Source: Tenebrio molitor (Eukaryota > Arthropoda > Insecta > Coleoptera > Tenebrionidae). Taken from it: a DNA stretch of 64,000 nt. Below the pieces are notes generated by a model, which was not told where the DNA came from, ran no database searches, and saw only the letters and a program-made list of their open reading frames with translations. Position numbers and translations under genes: made by a program. Below are positions 1 to 10,459 of this stretch, in pieces. Location: NCBI RefSeq assembly GCF_963966145.1, contig NC_091047.1:8556001-8620000 (forward strand), written 5' to 3'. Position 1 is the first letter of the stretch; each line of letters opens with the position of its first letter.

Positions 1-1006
1 TAAAACTAAAGACAAAACCACCACAAATATTACTGCTAATCGATTCTCGTCTGTATTTACATTTCGGGTGTCTAAAATTTAAAACGTTGAATATTTGATT
101 AGTTTTAAAAATGTCAAACGCTGAAGGTCTCTTTTATTAAAGTAAAATTTACTATTCTTTTAGCAATGCAAAAAGGCGACACAATTTCGTCAAAATTTTA
201 TTATTTATTTTTATTAACTACATATCCCTTATAGTAAAATTTATTGTGGTTATTAATTAATGTAATTTTATGTTGGCAAAATACATTTTCTGCTGTTTAA
301 CTTGTAACATTATCATGTTGGCCAATACGTTTATCATTTTGATAGAAATTTAAAATATGTATTTACATAGTTGAGATATGTGCGAGGAAAACTCTGGTGA
401 TAGTTTAAAAAATACAAAGAGTGATTTGTCCTGTCACATTCTAAATTGCCAGTATAAATAAAATTACCATCATCAAAATTTGAAAAAGTACTATGAAACA
501 GACACATTGTTTTATTATTTGGTACGCTTTTCGTAATCATAATTTATTCGAAACATTTCAGGCAAAGGCAATGAACCAATTACATAATTTAATGTTTTAG
601 TGACAACTAGAAAAAAAATCTAAACGAATTCGATTTCGTCTACTCACCATGTATATTCATTTTTTTTTAATTTATCATTTATCACAATACATAACCTTAT
701 ATTTATGGTAACTGTTATAAAAGTGTGAAAAGTAGATGTCCTGAATACATTAATAAACTATTATTATAATTATAGTTGTAAAAAACTATAAAAAAGAAAT
801 AAAGATATTGTAATATTAGGAGATAAGAGGAATCAGATAGTATCATTTGTGGGCGCGATTTGTATCGGTCGTTGACCCCACAAACAATACAGATAATAAA
901 AAATAAATAATTAACATTGTGTTCCTGAATGCGTAATTATGTTTAAAAAATAACTTCTATTTGCCAACAATTGTCGTTATCAAGCGCTCAGTTTCTTTAT
1001 TTTTAG
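1..1006. other. AT-rich intergenic sequence
   Basis: No convincing coding sequence on either strand. Short open frames here have AT-driven composition and no splice context. It forms the far upstream flank of the MICU-like gene. The stretch at 845-880 is locally GC-richer, but no motif could be assigned. Confidence 0.6.
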
Positions 1007-1102
1007 TGTCTGCTGCACGATTAGAGTTTATTTTCGCGACTAGAATTTTCCCCGGTGGCAGCACCGTCGCCGGACTTTTCCCAATTACACGTTTAATGAA
1101 AG
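1007..1102 (+). other. Candidate upstream (5' leader) exon of the MICU-like gene
   Basis: A pyrimidine-rich acceptor (TTTCTTTATTTTTAG) ends at 1006 and an AAAG|GTGAGA donor follows 1102, so both ends look like splice sites. The 96-bp interval is open in one plus frame (31 codons, phase 1 to 1), but the minus strand is also open, so coding is not established. The most economical reading is a non-coding leader exon joined to an acceptor near 1144 (ATTCGATTCAG), upstream of the ATG at 1470. It could also be a chance pair of sites in promoter DNA. Confidence 0.25.
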
Positions 1103-1144
1103 GTGAGAGAGGACACGGAAACATAGATACAAAATTCGATTCAG

Positions 1145-1469
1145 GAACTGAAAGCAACAATTGTCGCTAGAGCCACGAAATTACTCATTCGGGGTAAGAT
1201 ACTGGGCACGCCCGGGGCGATTCATAATTAAAACATAATAACCGCTAAATAATATAAAATTACGGCTCGGAAATGGTGGCGGTAATAAAATTTGTCCGGG
1301 CTCTGAACAGGAAGTGGAAGTTGTCTCGGTCGAATCTCGTAAATCTCGACTTTTAATCAAACAAACCGACAACTTCCGCATAAGCATACAAACGCCAATC
1401 TGTTCGACCGCGCAAAAACCGATTCGCACACACCAGTAAAGTGTCACTGGAAAATGACAGATTGTCAAT
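1145..1469 (+). promoter_or_regulatory. 5' leader and probable promoter of the MICU-like gene
   Basis: GC-richer sequence with several CG dinucleotides immediately upstream of the start codon. The same-frame TGA at 1455-1457 closes the frame before the ATG, which supports 1470 as the true start. No clear TATA box was seen, which fits a housekeeping-type promoter. Confidence 0.4.
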
Positions 1470-2894
1470 ATGGCCGACATCGACGTAAGAAAAATACTGC
1501 GCGAGCTGATGAGAAAAACCGGCACAAGTTTGTCGGTGTTTTGCGAAAATGTGAAGACGGAAGCTTTGTCGAGTGTCAAGCTTGCGAAAAGGAAAACTAG
1601 GAAAAACTGGAGGAAATTTTATAAAAATCTGAAAACCGTGACTCCGCTGAGCAGCGTCAGGGCAATAAGGAGGTATCCCTTTGCATCCCTTTGTGTCGTG
1701 GCTGGAAGTGGAGCTTTGTATCTGCTGTTTCAGTCTTTCCAAAAGAGACAAGCGAGAATTTTAACGACGATCAAACGAAGATCCACCGAAAGAGTTTTCC
1801 TGAAATTCGCCTCGGTCGAGTACGACGGCCAGGTTTACATGACCCCTTCGGATTTTCTCGATTCGGTGATGGAAGTGAATCCCAGAATTCGTCGCAACCG
1901 GAAATTGGTCCTGTCAGATCAGTACCTGGAGCACATCAAGAGAAAGACGCCGTCGGAAGGGTCGTCGCGTTTTTTCACCAAACTTCAAGACAACGGAATC
2001 ATTTCCTATACCGATTATCTGTTTCTGTTGTCGATACTGATCAAGCATCAGTCGTCGTTCGAAATCGCGTTCAAAATGTTGGACAGAAACGACAGCAACG
2101 GAATAGACAAGGACGAGTACCTCGTCCTGGAGAGGGTTTTCAGTAGAGATTGGAAACTTCGGCGGGGGTTTTACATTGAAGACGCGCCCCTGCCTCCTCT
2201 TGACGAGGAGGAACTAGTCGATGACGAGGCGGGCCTCCAGAGAAAACACGACGTTGACACCACCCTCGTCATACACTTTTTCGGAAAAGACGGGACAAAC
2301 ATCTTGACTTACAAGACCTTCAAGAAATTTGTGACGGATCTGCAGAGGGAAGTACTGGAATTAGAATTCAACCAGTTCTCTCACGGTTTGCCCGTCATTA
2401 CGGAACTAGATTTCGCTAAACTCCTCATAAGGTACACCCACATGGACGCGGAATACGATTACGACAACTACATCGAGCGCTTGTTGTCGAGAACGGAAAA
2501 ACATAACCCTCAAGAAGGTATCACCTTCGAAGAGTTTAAAGCTTTTGTGGGGTTCTTGAACAACGTGGAGGAATTTTTCTTTGCTATACGATACTACACT
2601 CAAATCAATCCCAACGTCTCCAGGATCGACTTCCACGACGCTTTCAGAATGTTGTCCAACCACAACTTGAAGTTCCACTTGATCGACACCGTTTTTAATA
2701 TTTTTGATGTCGACGGAGATGGTGTCATCAACTATCAGGATTTTATACTAGTCATAAACGATCGACTTCATCGAGGGTTCAAACCTCACCTGAAAAGGAC
2801 CGGCTGGAATGCGTTCAAGAGGTGTGTTAAACAGACCACAAATAGGAATCCCGCAGTTATGTTCTACAGGAGGAAGTCCAAAATTCAAGGCTAA
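1470..2894 (+). CDS. MICU2/MICU3-like mitochondrial calcium uptake protein, single exon
   Basis: 474-residue EF-hand protein of the MICU family, which gates the mitochondrial calcium uniporter from the intermembrane-space side. Residues 1-68 are very basic (many Lys/Arg). A hydrophobic segment at about 69-88 (YPFASLCVVAGSGALYLLF) would anchor the protein in the inner membrane. The MICU core follows: YMTPSDFL, the first EF-hand loop at residues 205-216 (DRNDSNGIDKDE), an acidic linker (about 238-250), a degenerate central pair, and the second canonical loop at 413-424 (DVDGDGVINYQD). That loop ends in Asp where Glu is usual. Cys452 (FKRCVKQ) sits where MICU paralogues carry the cysteine used for disulfide-linked dimers. 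The length fits the family. The start is supported by an in-frame TGA 15 bp upstream. No intron interrupts the gene, although MICU genes are usually multi-exon. MICU3-like is favoured over MICU1 by the N-terminal anchor and the RRYPFAS motif; the paralogue is not certain. Confidence 0.93.
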   Translation: MADIDVRKILRELMRKTGTSLSVFCENVKTEALSSVKLAKRKTRKNWRKFYKNLKTVTPLSSVRAIRRYPFASLCVVAGSGALYLLFQSFQKRQARILTTIKRRSTERVFLKFASVEYDGQVYMTPSDFLDSVMEVNPRIRRNRKLVLSDQYLEHIKRKTPSEGSSRFFTKLQDNGIISYTDYLFLLSILIKHQSSFEIAFKMLDRNDSNGIDKDEYLVLERVFSRDWKLRRGFYIEDAPLPPLDEEELVDDEAGLQRKHDVDTTLVIHFFGKDGTNILTYKTFKKFVTDLQREVLELEFNQFSHGLPVITELDFAKLLIRYTHMDAEYDYDNYIERLLSRTEKHNPQEGITFEEFKAFVGFLNNVEEFFFAIRYYTQINPNVSRIDFHDAFRMLSNHNLKFHLIDTVFNIFDVDGDGVINYQDFILVINDRLHRGFKPHLKRTGWNAFKRCVKQTTNRNPAVMFYRRKSKIQG

Positions 2895-2911
2895 TCTTGG
2901 AAAAACTAGCT

Positions 2912-2917
2912 AATAAA
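2912..2917 (+). terminator. Polyadenylation signal AATAAA
   Basis: A canonical AATAAA lies 18 bp after the MICU-like stop codon, followed by a T-rich stretch. This implies a very short 3' UTR. No genomic poly(A) tract is present, so there is no direct retroposition scar. Confidence 0.6.
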
Positions 2918-3162
2918 AATATTGGTATTGTTACATTTTCAAATTAGACTTGTCATTTATTATTAATTATTTTATTATTTTCATTTAAGGCCATATCAAC
3001 GCATACTAAATGATGAGGTGCCCACCACTCGACCACAAATCTCTTCACGTATTAAAAAAATACTTTAATTTCATTATGTTACGTATTGTCCGATCACATA
3101 TCGGAGATCCATCACCTGTTGACTTATTTCGGTTAAACAATAAATATCCCTATACGCCCATA

Positions 3163-3495
3163 CAGGCTGTCCCAGAACTGGCGTACATCCCGTTAACCAC
3201 GTGCTCCGCTCTTTCTGGTGAGAAAGATTTCACTAGAATTTTTTATAGTTTTTCAACTACAGCAATTTTAAGTTAGCCAATCACAACAGAAAGATTACAG
3301 ATAAATCTACCGTGAGCTGTTGTTTCCTAGGAAACGCATGGATTGAATTCATATTTGTCTACGATGATTGGTTAAATTAAAATCGATGTAATTTAAAAAC
3401 AAAAGGATAGAAACAGTTTTTTTTGCAGAATCCATTTCAGAATAAATATTTACATTTGCAGTTAACGGGATGTACGCCAGTTCTGGGACACCCTG
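3163..3495. mobile_element. 333-bp MITE with 36-bp terminal inverted repeats, TA duplications
   Basis: The left end (CAGGCTGTCCCAGAACTGGC) and right end (GCCAGTTCTGGGACACCCTG) are inverted copies extending to GTTAAC, about 36 bp with one mismatch. Both are flanked by TA (3161-3162 and 3496-3497). TA target duplication and CAGGGTG-type termini fit non-autonomous elements mobilised by Tc1/mariner-class transposases. The interior (short ORF at 3010-3276 overlaps it) shows no recognisable domain. Confidence 0.8.
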
Positions 3496-3692
3496 TATAC
3501 GGGTACAATTGAGAACATTTTTTTATTCAACTATTTGCAACACTGCAACCGGATATGTTTTGTTGGTTTATTTGACAGATACCTGACCTAACATTAATTG
3601 CGACAAAATGGTAGGTTATGAGAGTAAACCTTAACGGTAAAAATAATTTTAACTGGAAATGCAGAACAATTATCTAAAAATTAATTAAGGAA

Positions 3693-3896
3693 GTGTCCCC
3701 TATTTAAATTTCTCCTCAAAGTTGGCGTTGAAGAGTCGATTGTGAACGCACCACGGATTATGGATCACGGATCAGCTGTTTCAATCTAACTTTACTTTCT
3801 GCATTGTTTGTGTTTTTGCTCTGCAGACTGACGAGTTGGTGCATTCACAATCGACTCTTCAACGCCAACTTTGAGGAGAAATTTAAATGAACACCC
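3693..3896. mobile_element. Family A palindromic MITE, copy 1
   Basis: About 205 bp with very long inverted arms. The left arm contains AAAGTTGGCGTTGAAGAGTC, running on through CGATTGTGAACGCACCAC, and the right arm holds its reverse complement. The core holds GCATTGTTTGTGTTTTTGC and CTGCAG. Ends read GTGTCCC and GAACACCCG. Five relatives lie at 4851, 22461, 33293, 33809 and 38405. Confidence 0.85.
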
Positions 3897-4850
3897 GATG
3901 TAATTGTTGATCAGCAATATCCACCTTAAACGGAAACGCGTGAAAATATTCAGAAGTGAAACTAATACCTCCTTCTATGAGAATTTAGTTTGCTCCTGGT
4001 AATGTTATGGACAAAGTTATATTATGTGTGTAGTTGTATGTACAACGTGATCAAGAATGACTGAGTCTGTTGGTAACAATGACAATTTGAATGATTTTGG
4101 TATCACTGTAATCTAAACGCATTTCCGGTTGTCAGCTTTGACAGAGTTGACAGGCGAATTTGACGTTTACCATCAAACGGTCATTTTTGTATTAGCATAA
4201 ACATACCCGATATAACCTAATTTTTTTATAATGTCGTGTCAAGTTAAAACATCCGGTCAGTGCCAATTACGAAAAAGAAAAACACCAATATTTTTCAGTT
4301 GTTTCATTGCCAACAGACTCAGTCATTCTTGATCACCCCGTATGTAATGTATGTATTCCAAAGCTGCTAATATAAATTTAAAAAAACTGCTAAGTTGACC
4401 TGCATGTAAAAGTAATTGCTAACTAGCAAAAAGTAGTGAAATTAATAAATAAAAAAGAGCTAATAAGTTAATTGCAGTCATTTTCAGAATTAACCACGTA
4501 GTAACTAACAGCGGACTTTTTGTTTGTATGGTAATTTTTGTAACTGTATGTTGGTACAACTAACTGCTTTCTTGAGGCTGAATACTTGGAGGTCGTGTTT
4601 TATATGTTTCGATTTTCTTGTTTTTAAATGTAGGAGTGTATTCCTTCGGCTTGTATAGGTTTAAGGTCAACAAGAGGTAAGTTAGAGTATTTGTTTATTT
4701 ATTCATAAGTATACAAATGCAATGGCTTTAACTGATGTTTTTTTTAATTTCAAAAATACCAGTTTCAGTTATAAAACCAATAAAACAGGTCACATCCCAA
4801 TAAGGTGATAAATGCAAAACTAATAGACAGACGATACATTAAAAATATAT
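3897..4850. other. Intergenic DNA, no gene seen
   Basis: AT-rich, no coding frame with splice or codon support. Two imperfect inverted segments (GATCAAGAATGACTGAGTCTG near 4050, and its reverse complement near 4310-4335) suggest a further decayed inverted-repeat element of roughly 290 bp, too diverged to bound precisely. Confidence 0.45.
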
Positions 4851-5060
4851 CGTGTTTTTTAAAATTTCACCTCAAAGTAGGCATTGAAGAGTCGATTGTG
4901 AACGGACCACTTGTCAGTCTGCAGAGTGAAAACACAAACAACGGAAAAAGTGAGGTTAGCTTTAAAGTTTAAACAGCTGATCCGTGATCTGTAAATCCGT
5001 GGTGCGTTCACAATCGACTCTTCAACGTCTACTTTGAAGTGAAATTAAAAAAAACACACG
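4851..5060. mobile_element. Family A palindromic MITE, copy 2
   Basis: Ends CGTGTTTTTTAAAATTTCAC and its inverted counterpart GTGAAATT...AAAACACACG. The arms carry the family signature GAAGAGTCGATTGTGAACG with GCATTGAAG instead of GCGTTGAAG. The interior matches the shared core (AGTCTGCAGAG, AACAGCTGATCCGTGATCTG) in the orientation opposite to copy 1. This copy is diverged and therefore older. Confidence 0.8.
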
Positions 5061-5389
5061 ATACTTACAACAGGTTTAATAAAAACTAAGGGAAAGAATT
5101 TTGAAGCTACTGTGGTACCTAAGATAAGTCTGTTATGTTATGACAGCATGACCTTCAGTAAGACTTCTGTATCGACTTAATATAGCAGATGCAAGCAGAA
5201 CTTGTACATCGACCCTCAATTGAATGTTGTATAATTTAATCATTTTTGCTTAAGTAACATATTAAATAGTACTCAGACATGAAGGAGTCTTTAAGTGAAA
5301 CAATTACGACTATAATAAGTCCTCTTTTTTCCACACTACATCTTCATTCATATTTCGTACGACCGCGTTAAATTGATTTTAAGACACTT

Positions 5390-5395
5390 TTTATT
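5390..5395 (-). terminator. Possible minus-strand polyadenylation signal
   Basis: AATAAA on the minus strand, 42 bp past the TGA that closes the minus open frame 5437-5635. It supports, but does not prove, a minus-strand 3' end here. It only matters if that frame is real. Confidence 0.25.
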
Positions 5396-5436
5396 CCAAC
5401 GTACCGACTTAGCGTGTCCGAGGTGCACCGGCACCT

Positions 5437-5635
5437 TCACGCTGTTAACGAGTGTATGTGAAAAATGCACGTAAAGAGACGACCCAGTCGCGATCCCGAT
5501 CCTAGCCGATCTCCCATATGTTCCGTAAGTAGGTCACTAAGCTGAGCGCGAGTTGGGTCATTGCACTGCACAGCTCGTTGGTTGTTGGTTGCCTTGTCGG
5601 ACTTGGAGTCGCCACTGCCGCGCGGATCGCCGAGA
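5437..5635 (-). CDS. Candidate 3'-terminal exon, minus strand (competes with a plus exon)
   Basis: An acceptor on the minus strand (TTGATCTTAG) ends at 5636. One frame stays open from there to a TGA at 5437-5439 and is hydrophilic (LGDPRGSGDSKSDKATNN and on). An AATAAA follows. The preceding recognised exon (9070-9119) ends in phase 0. In phase 0 this interval reads only about 25 residues (SRRSARQW...) before a stop, so an intermediate exon would be needed to use the longer frame. No family was recognised. The same DNA also encodes the plus-strand start exon candidate 5465-5524, so at most one may be real. Confidence 0.25.
5465..5524 (+). CDS. Candidate first coding exon of a long plus-strand gene
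   Basis: ATG at 5465, preceded in frame by TGA at 5459, encodes 20 residues rich in Arg, Pro and Ser (MHVKRRPSRDPDPSR...). The frame runs directly into a strong donor TTCC|GTAAGTAG at 5525 and ends in phase 0. The surrounding 5.4-5.65 kb is GC-rich compared with its flanks, as expected for a promoter and first exon. The downstream exon 40440-40525 can be joined in phase 0 through a tandem acceptor. The product is not recognised. The evidence is a start codon, a donor, base composition and phase, not homology. Confidence 0.35.
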
Positions 5636-5749
5636 CTAAGATCAATCACGACACGAAAAAAAGTATGGAACCTCTACAAATTTCATTACGCGGGCATTTC
5701 GCGAAACATGTGGCATTGCCGGTTTTTTGCCACGAACCGGCATCTCTGA

Positions 5750-8700
5750 TCTAGAATGCAGCTGTCAAAAATGCCACGAGCGCACTAGATATTTAACTAT
5801 GTAGTCGCACACTTAGAAAGGATGCAAAAAGAAAGTCCAACGATCTCGACGTTACATAAAACGCACAATTTATGCGTTGCTTTTTTAACATGGAGAATGT
5901 AAAACGTCTCAATGGTGCGTTTGGTATTTACAGAAAAATGACATTTGGCCGACGAATTTATAAGAAGGCAGGTTTTATGACCTGTTAGTAGGTCAAAATG
6001 CCGCTAGTGGTAGACTGTAAACTAACCTGTCCAACTTAGTCGACTTTGTACGTCGCAAATTACTCGGAGACGTAAAATTTTTTCAAAGAGATCGTAACTA
6101 AAACGAGAGCGAGTTGCACACACATCTATAAACGTGTAAAATCTCAAGTTTAACCAGTAATCATCAAGCCGGCAATTTTAGGTCAAAAAAACTTTAGACC
6201 TTATCTCGTAATATCAAAGTGCACGATGACACTAAATTCAGTGGCGCGTCGTCGACATTTTTGTCGCAACAATTGTTTAAATGCGGTGACGTCAGAAATG
6301 GAAACTGCGGTTGCGACTTATGCAGTAGGACAAGCTTTTGAAAACGTTCACCGATTATTCTGGACTAGGCAAATTGAAAAATGTGGGTCACTGTTACCAA
6401 CTGTTTTGTTATTTAAGACACGGCCGTAGCATCTTACAATTTGTAAAAGTTAAGTGAAGATAGGGACGAGTTGGACATAACTGAGTCAGCTGATACTCGA
6501 TTATGACACGGCTGGAATAAATGCATGTTAAGGCAGACAAACTTTTTTATTTCATTGAAAGAGAGGACAAGTCGTGATGAAATAAAAAAAAATATTTGCA
6601 GGTGAAGAGAAAGGGGGCGGTCGCTTCCGCGACCAGTTACGTTACGGGCAAATGTCAGCGGTGATTCCTAACCTCAAACATAATAAACGTCAAAACGTTA
6701 CAAATCTATCTACATCTTGCAGCTCTCCGGGAAGGCGTAACAACAAAGTATTTTACACTTCAGAGGCATAAAAATACCAGTTTGCTACATTGACATACTT
6801 TTAATGATATGGTAAAGTCGTGAGTTTTAAAAGTATTAATTGGAAATGTAAATATTTCGACATGGCTGACGGTTAATTATCAAAAGTGAAGATGATGTTT
6901 TACTACTTGTTGTCCCAAAACGCGTTTTTTACACGAAGATCTAAATAGCTTCGAGGAGTTCATTATGGAAGTACCTACTTCACTCGACTCTTTAATTAAT
7001 CATTAAAGTGTAATTAATTTTAACATTTTAATAAAGCGGGTCGTAAAGCCAGCGCTTAGAATGCAACATACCAATTTAATAAAGAGCTCCTGTTGAGTCG
7101 AGTAATAGCAATAGATTTCGGTGTAATAGATGGGAACTGTTATCACACACCTTGACTCACATCATTTATTTTTTGTGGTGGTTTGATGGAAATATTTATT
7201 GGTCGCCCTTGGACATGCAAATAATTCACGTGAGAGTCTCTCATATGGGCGGGCGCGGGTCTGTCAAACAATAATTTCAGGTACTCTCGAGATTCTAAAA
7301 CAGTAATGAAAGCACTCGACCGATAAAATATTAATTCGGTATAAATATTTGACGGTTGGAGGTGTACCGAACCTTACAAAGGAAGCACTGCGAACCAACA
7401 TTTACCGAGTCGCAGCTCAAAGGTCAGGTCGATATATTGATTACCCAAACATATCAATTAATAATGGTACAACTTTACACTTTTACTACGTTGTGTTGGA
7501 GGCGGAGACGCTTTTGATTGTGTTCAAGTGCAAGGTTGTAGTGTACAGTTGGAAAGGTTCACGATCCTGTGTCCTTTTCAGCTCCTGTCATTACTCAAAC
7601 GTGTGATTTAATAGACAAACATGTGGCCACATTAACAACCGATTGTTGTTTTTTACGAAACATAAAAGGAAATTCATAGTAATTTATTTACGTAACACCA
7701 CATTTAAATTGATATCGTTAAAAAACATTTGTTGAACACCGCTCATATATGAGAGGCATAATAAGTTGCAAATTTCGTAATACCTTCAAGCATGAGCAAC
7801 TTTCTTTTACCTCAGTCAAACCTGTAACACGCACGTGTAAAAAAGCGGATCTCTTGTTGGAATTTCGACCGGCCCTCGGACCAAAAAAAGACACGAAACC
7901 GGGGGTGATATCGAAAGAATTCAACGCATCACTGCTGGTTATTAAACCCACAAAATTTCTTTTTTCGTGGCCGTTAATGACACAATAACAATTACACAAC
8001 GAGCAACTTTCACCGAACGCGCGTTTTTACGTGTGAGCCTTGTTTATTTAAATTATTAATCAGTTTATGATTATTATCGTATGCAACAGTGGACGCTGCA
8101 CCAGCGCAAACTTGTCTATTTGTTGCGTTTTCAAAGCGTTCGGTTTCTAGGCCTTGTTATTGCGAGGAATCTTAAACCGAATTTAAATAAACATCTTTTA
8201 TATCTCGAATCTCGGAGTTATTTTAAAGACACAATAGAGAGGTGCGGCGTCGGTTTTAAAAGCACCATGTAATGGAGTTGTTTTCGTGACGGGGGCGTGC
8301 ATATTCCAATGACAATTCTCCATTACAGATGGTTCCACAGAGGAGGGTTTTTTTAATTGCGAATGGAGTTTTTTTTTTTTTTGGCCAACTTATTGATTTC
8401 ATCAATCATCGATGGGGTGCTGCAGCTTGCGTTGACGTTTCCAAAGATGACTGATTCAGATTTTTTTCGTTCTTTTGCGAGCTAAATATGTAGTGTGCAG
8501 TCCGGAGATTGATCGCGTTTACGCAGCCTTCACGGTAGCTTAATTACACAAGTTGGCGAACAAAAATATTTCAAATTGTGGCGGAGTCATCGTCTTCAAA
8601 GATGAACGCATAATTTTTACATCAAATATTTGACAAAGCCATGTTCGAATTGCTCGATAACAAATATTTAACGCCTTACGTCACACCCGTAACGTCAGCG

Positions 8701-9069
8701 ATGGTACGGGCGAAAAACCAGAAGTGCGGTTTAGAGATGTAGTAGATTTTAGAGAGCGATTGCGAAAATTTGGAATTCTGCTGTCATGTCATTCTTAATC
8801 ATGTCAGAACTTAATTCACCGTTGCCACAACAACTGCCAGAAATAACAGTTATCTCTTAAGCACAAGACTTGCATTTAACTGTGTGGTGTTTTGAAAATC
8901 TGAAAGTTTGCCACACGTAATAATGAATAATGAGCAATAAAAATGCTTTAATTTAAATTAATAACAATAAGAGTACAGACATGGCATCATCATCTGTTCA
9001 GTTTGAGCAATAAGACTTTATTTACAAACGAAAACGCCAGAATTAAATGTTCATTTTTTCGTAACTCAC
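5750..9069. other. Long non-coding stretch (putative intron of both gene models)
   Basis: No exon could be defended. It has locally GC-rich patches at 6230-6320 (contains GTGACGTCAG) and 6600-6660. An interval at 7749-7999 is open on both strands and so gives no strand information. Purine and pyrimidine runs occur near 8360-8380. Regulatory-looking motifs are listed separately. Confidence 0.45.
7215..7232. promoter_or_regulatory. Octamer plus E-box cluster
   Basis: ATGCAAAT (7215-7222), a POU-factor octamer, is followed 4 bp later by CACGTG (7227-7232), a canonical bHLH E-box, just before a GC-rich GGGCGGGCGCGGG tract. The spacing and composition resemble an intronic enhancer. Motif-only evidence. 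Confidence 0.3.
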
Positions 9070-9119
9070 CGAGAAAGACTCGAAGAGGGCAAACTGATTG
9101 TTAATTCCTGGATTGTTTC
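9070..9119 (-). CDS. Candidate shared internal exon of the minus-strand gene
   Basis: 50-bp interval with an acceptor TTTCTTAG at its 5' side and a TCTCG|GTGAGTTAC donor at its 3' side, both good matches. Read in phase 1 it encodes 16 residues (NNPGINNQFALFESFS) after a shared Gly codon, and it ends in phase 0. Two upstream candidates, 16412-16511 and 51723-51872, both end with a single G in phase 1. Either completes the same GGA codon, so this would be where two alternative N-termini converge. The family was not recognised. Confidence 0.4.
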
Positions 9120-10014
9120 CTAAGAAATTAATTGTGTCCCCGTTAGAATTTAATCCGGAAATTTTATATTCCACATGTGATAAGCATGTAACAACACTAA
9201 TCAGTAATCACTTTTAAGTGTATTAAAATGTTAACTCTCACTTTTCATTTGATTATTCCAGTTTTACGATTAACGCGTATTTTATTCGTGGCGTAAGAAA
9301 TCTTCAGGTGCCTAATTTGTTATGGAATTAGTAAACATCAGTTATCTGTGAAAATGTTTAAGAAGCTTATTGACTACTTTTAGAAACAATTATGTTGAAA
9401 CGGAAGTACAAATATTGTCAAAACATTTTACGTAACTCCTGGTACAGTAAAAACAAAGTAGATATACTCCTACCAAAGTGAACATTGTTAACTGTTGTCA
9501 TTTTCCTCACTAAAAATAAACTTTCTCTCACAAAAGAATGAAACCTTAATAAAAAAAAATCGAGTACTTCTAGTAACAATTAAAACAAGATGGTGACATA
9601 TTCTATCATGTTGGTATCACTGCACTGACAGTCAGAACTCAAATTGTTTTTCCACAGAATTACATTTCTACAGATCTGTACCATTATGTGAAAACTTTTT
9701 TATTTTTAAGCATGATTTTATAGATATTATAAACACATCTTTTCCAGAACTTTCTGTATTCATTTTTACAACAAAGTGGGGCGATCTGTGATATGTTTTT
9801 CTTAATTTTTCAAGTGACAACATTAACTGATAGGAAATTGTATCTAACCAAAATAATCTCACTTTGTACTACTTAGTTGGAGAATTAATAAATGATAAAT
9901 GTAAATAACATTCGGTCATCTTTGTACCATCACTGTTATCAACTTAGGACTTGCAACTTCTTAGAAATGTTTATTAAAGAATATGTATTTCTCTGACTAA
10001 AAATTTTCCTTGTA
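9120..10014. other. AT-rich putative intron
   Basis: No exon, element or motif that can be supported; short open frames such as 9668-9862 have no splice context. Confidence 0.5.
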
Positions 10015-10182
10015 CTGTCGCGAGCAAAAAAAAACTGGTCCTCAAAATCATGTTTTGACACAACAGAAAATGCTCCATTGTAAAACGGTCGTAAATATCA
10101 TATCCTATCATCATGTCGTATGACAATAATTGTCATTTTTTTTTTAATGACATTGACGACCAGAATTTTTTGCTCGCGACAG
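10015..10182. mobile_element. 168-bp MITE, CTGTCGCGAGC termini, TA duplication
   Basis: The left end CTGTCGCGAGCAAAAAAA and right end TTTTTTGCTCGCGACAG are inverted copies that continue into ACTGGTC / GACCAG. TA flanks both sides (10013-10014 and 10183-10184). The size and duplication fit a non-autonomous Tc1/mariner-type element. No ORF inside. Confidence 0.8.
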
Positions 10183-10447
10183 TACCTCTTAATTTGCTCA
10201 TTCTGCAAATTTCCTAAACCTTTGATCGGTTGATTACACAATGATTCCATTTAAATCAGAACTAGTAGATAATGTTTACAATGCATGTTAAGAACAATTT
10301 TTATAAATGTGGGAGTCACAATGGTAAGAAAAGAAAGTTGTATGAACACAAATTACATAAAGTGGTAAAATTTTATAAGTAAACAATGCGGGTTATTCTG
10401 TTCCACACAATACACGACCACTTCCTGGCCCATCGCGCGAAGAAGCG

Positions 10448-10459
10448 CCAGGTGGCGCT
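10448..10459 (+). promoter_or_regulatory. CTCF-like insulator motif
   Basis: CCAGGTGGCGCT matches the core of the insect CTCF consensus (AGGTGGCGC). It sits in a small GC-rich patch (10430-10510) within AT-rich intron. Binding is an inference from the motif alone. Confidence 0.35.

Noticed and set aside
1353..2678. Other ORFs overlapping the MICU-like gene in other frames or on the minus strand
   Set aside because: They are shadows of the real GC-rich coding sequence at 1470-2894.
7749..7999. Exon in the 7.75-8.0 kb patch
   Set aside because: Both strands are open for about 80-90 codons with weak acceptor and donor sites; phases do not match the neighbouring candidates.
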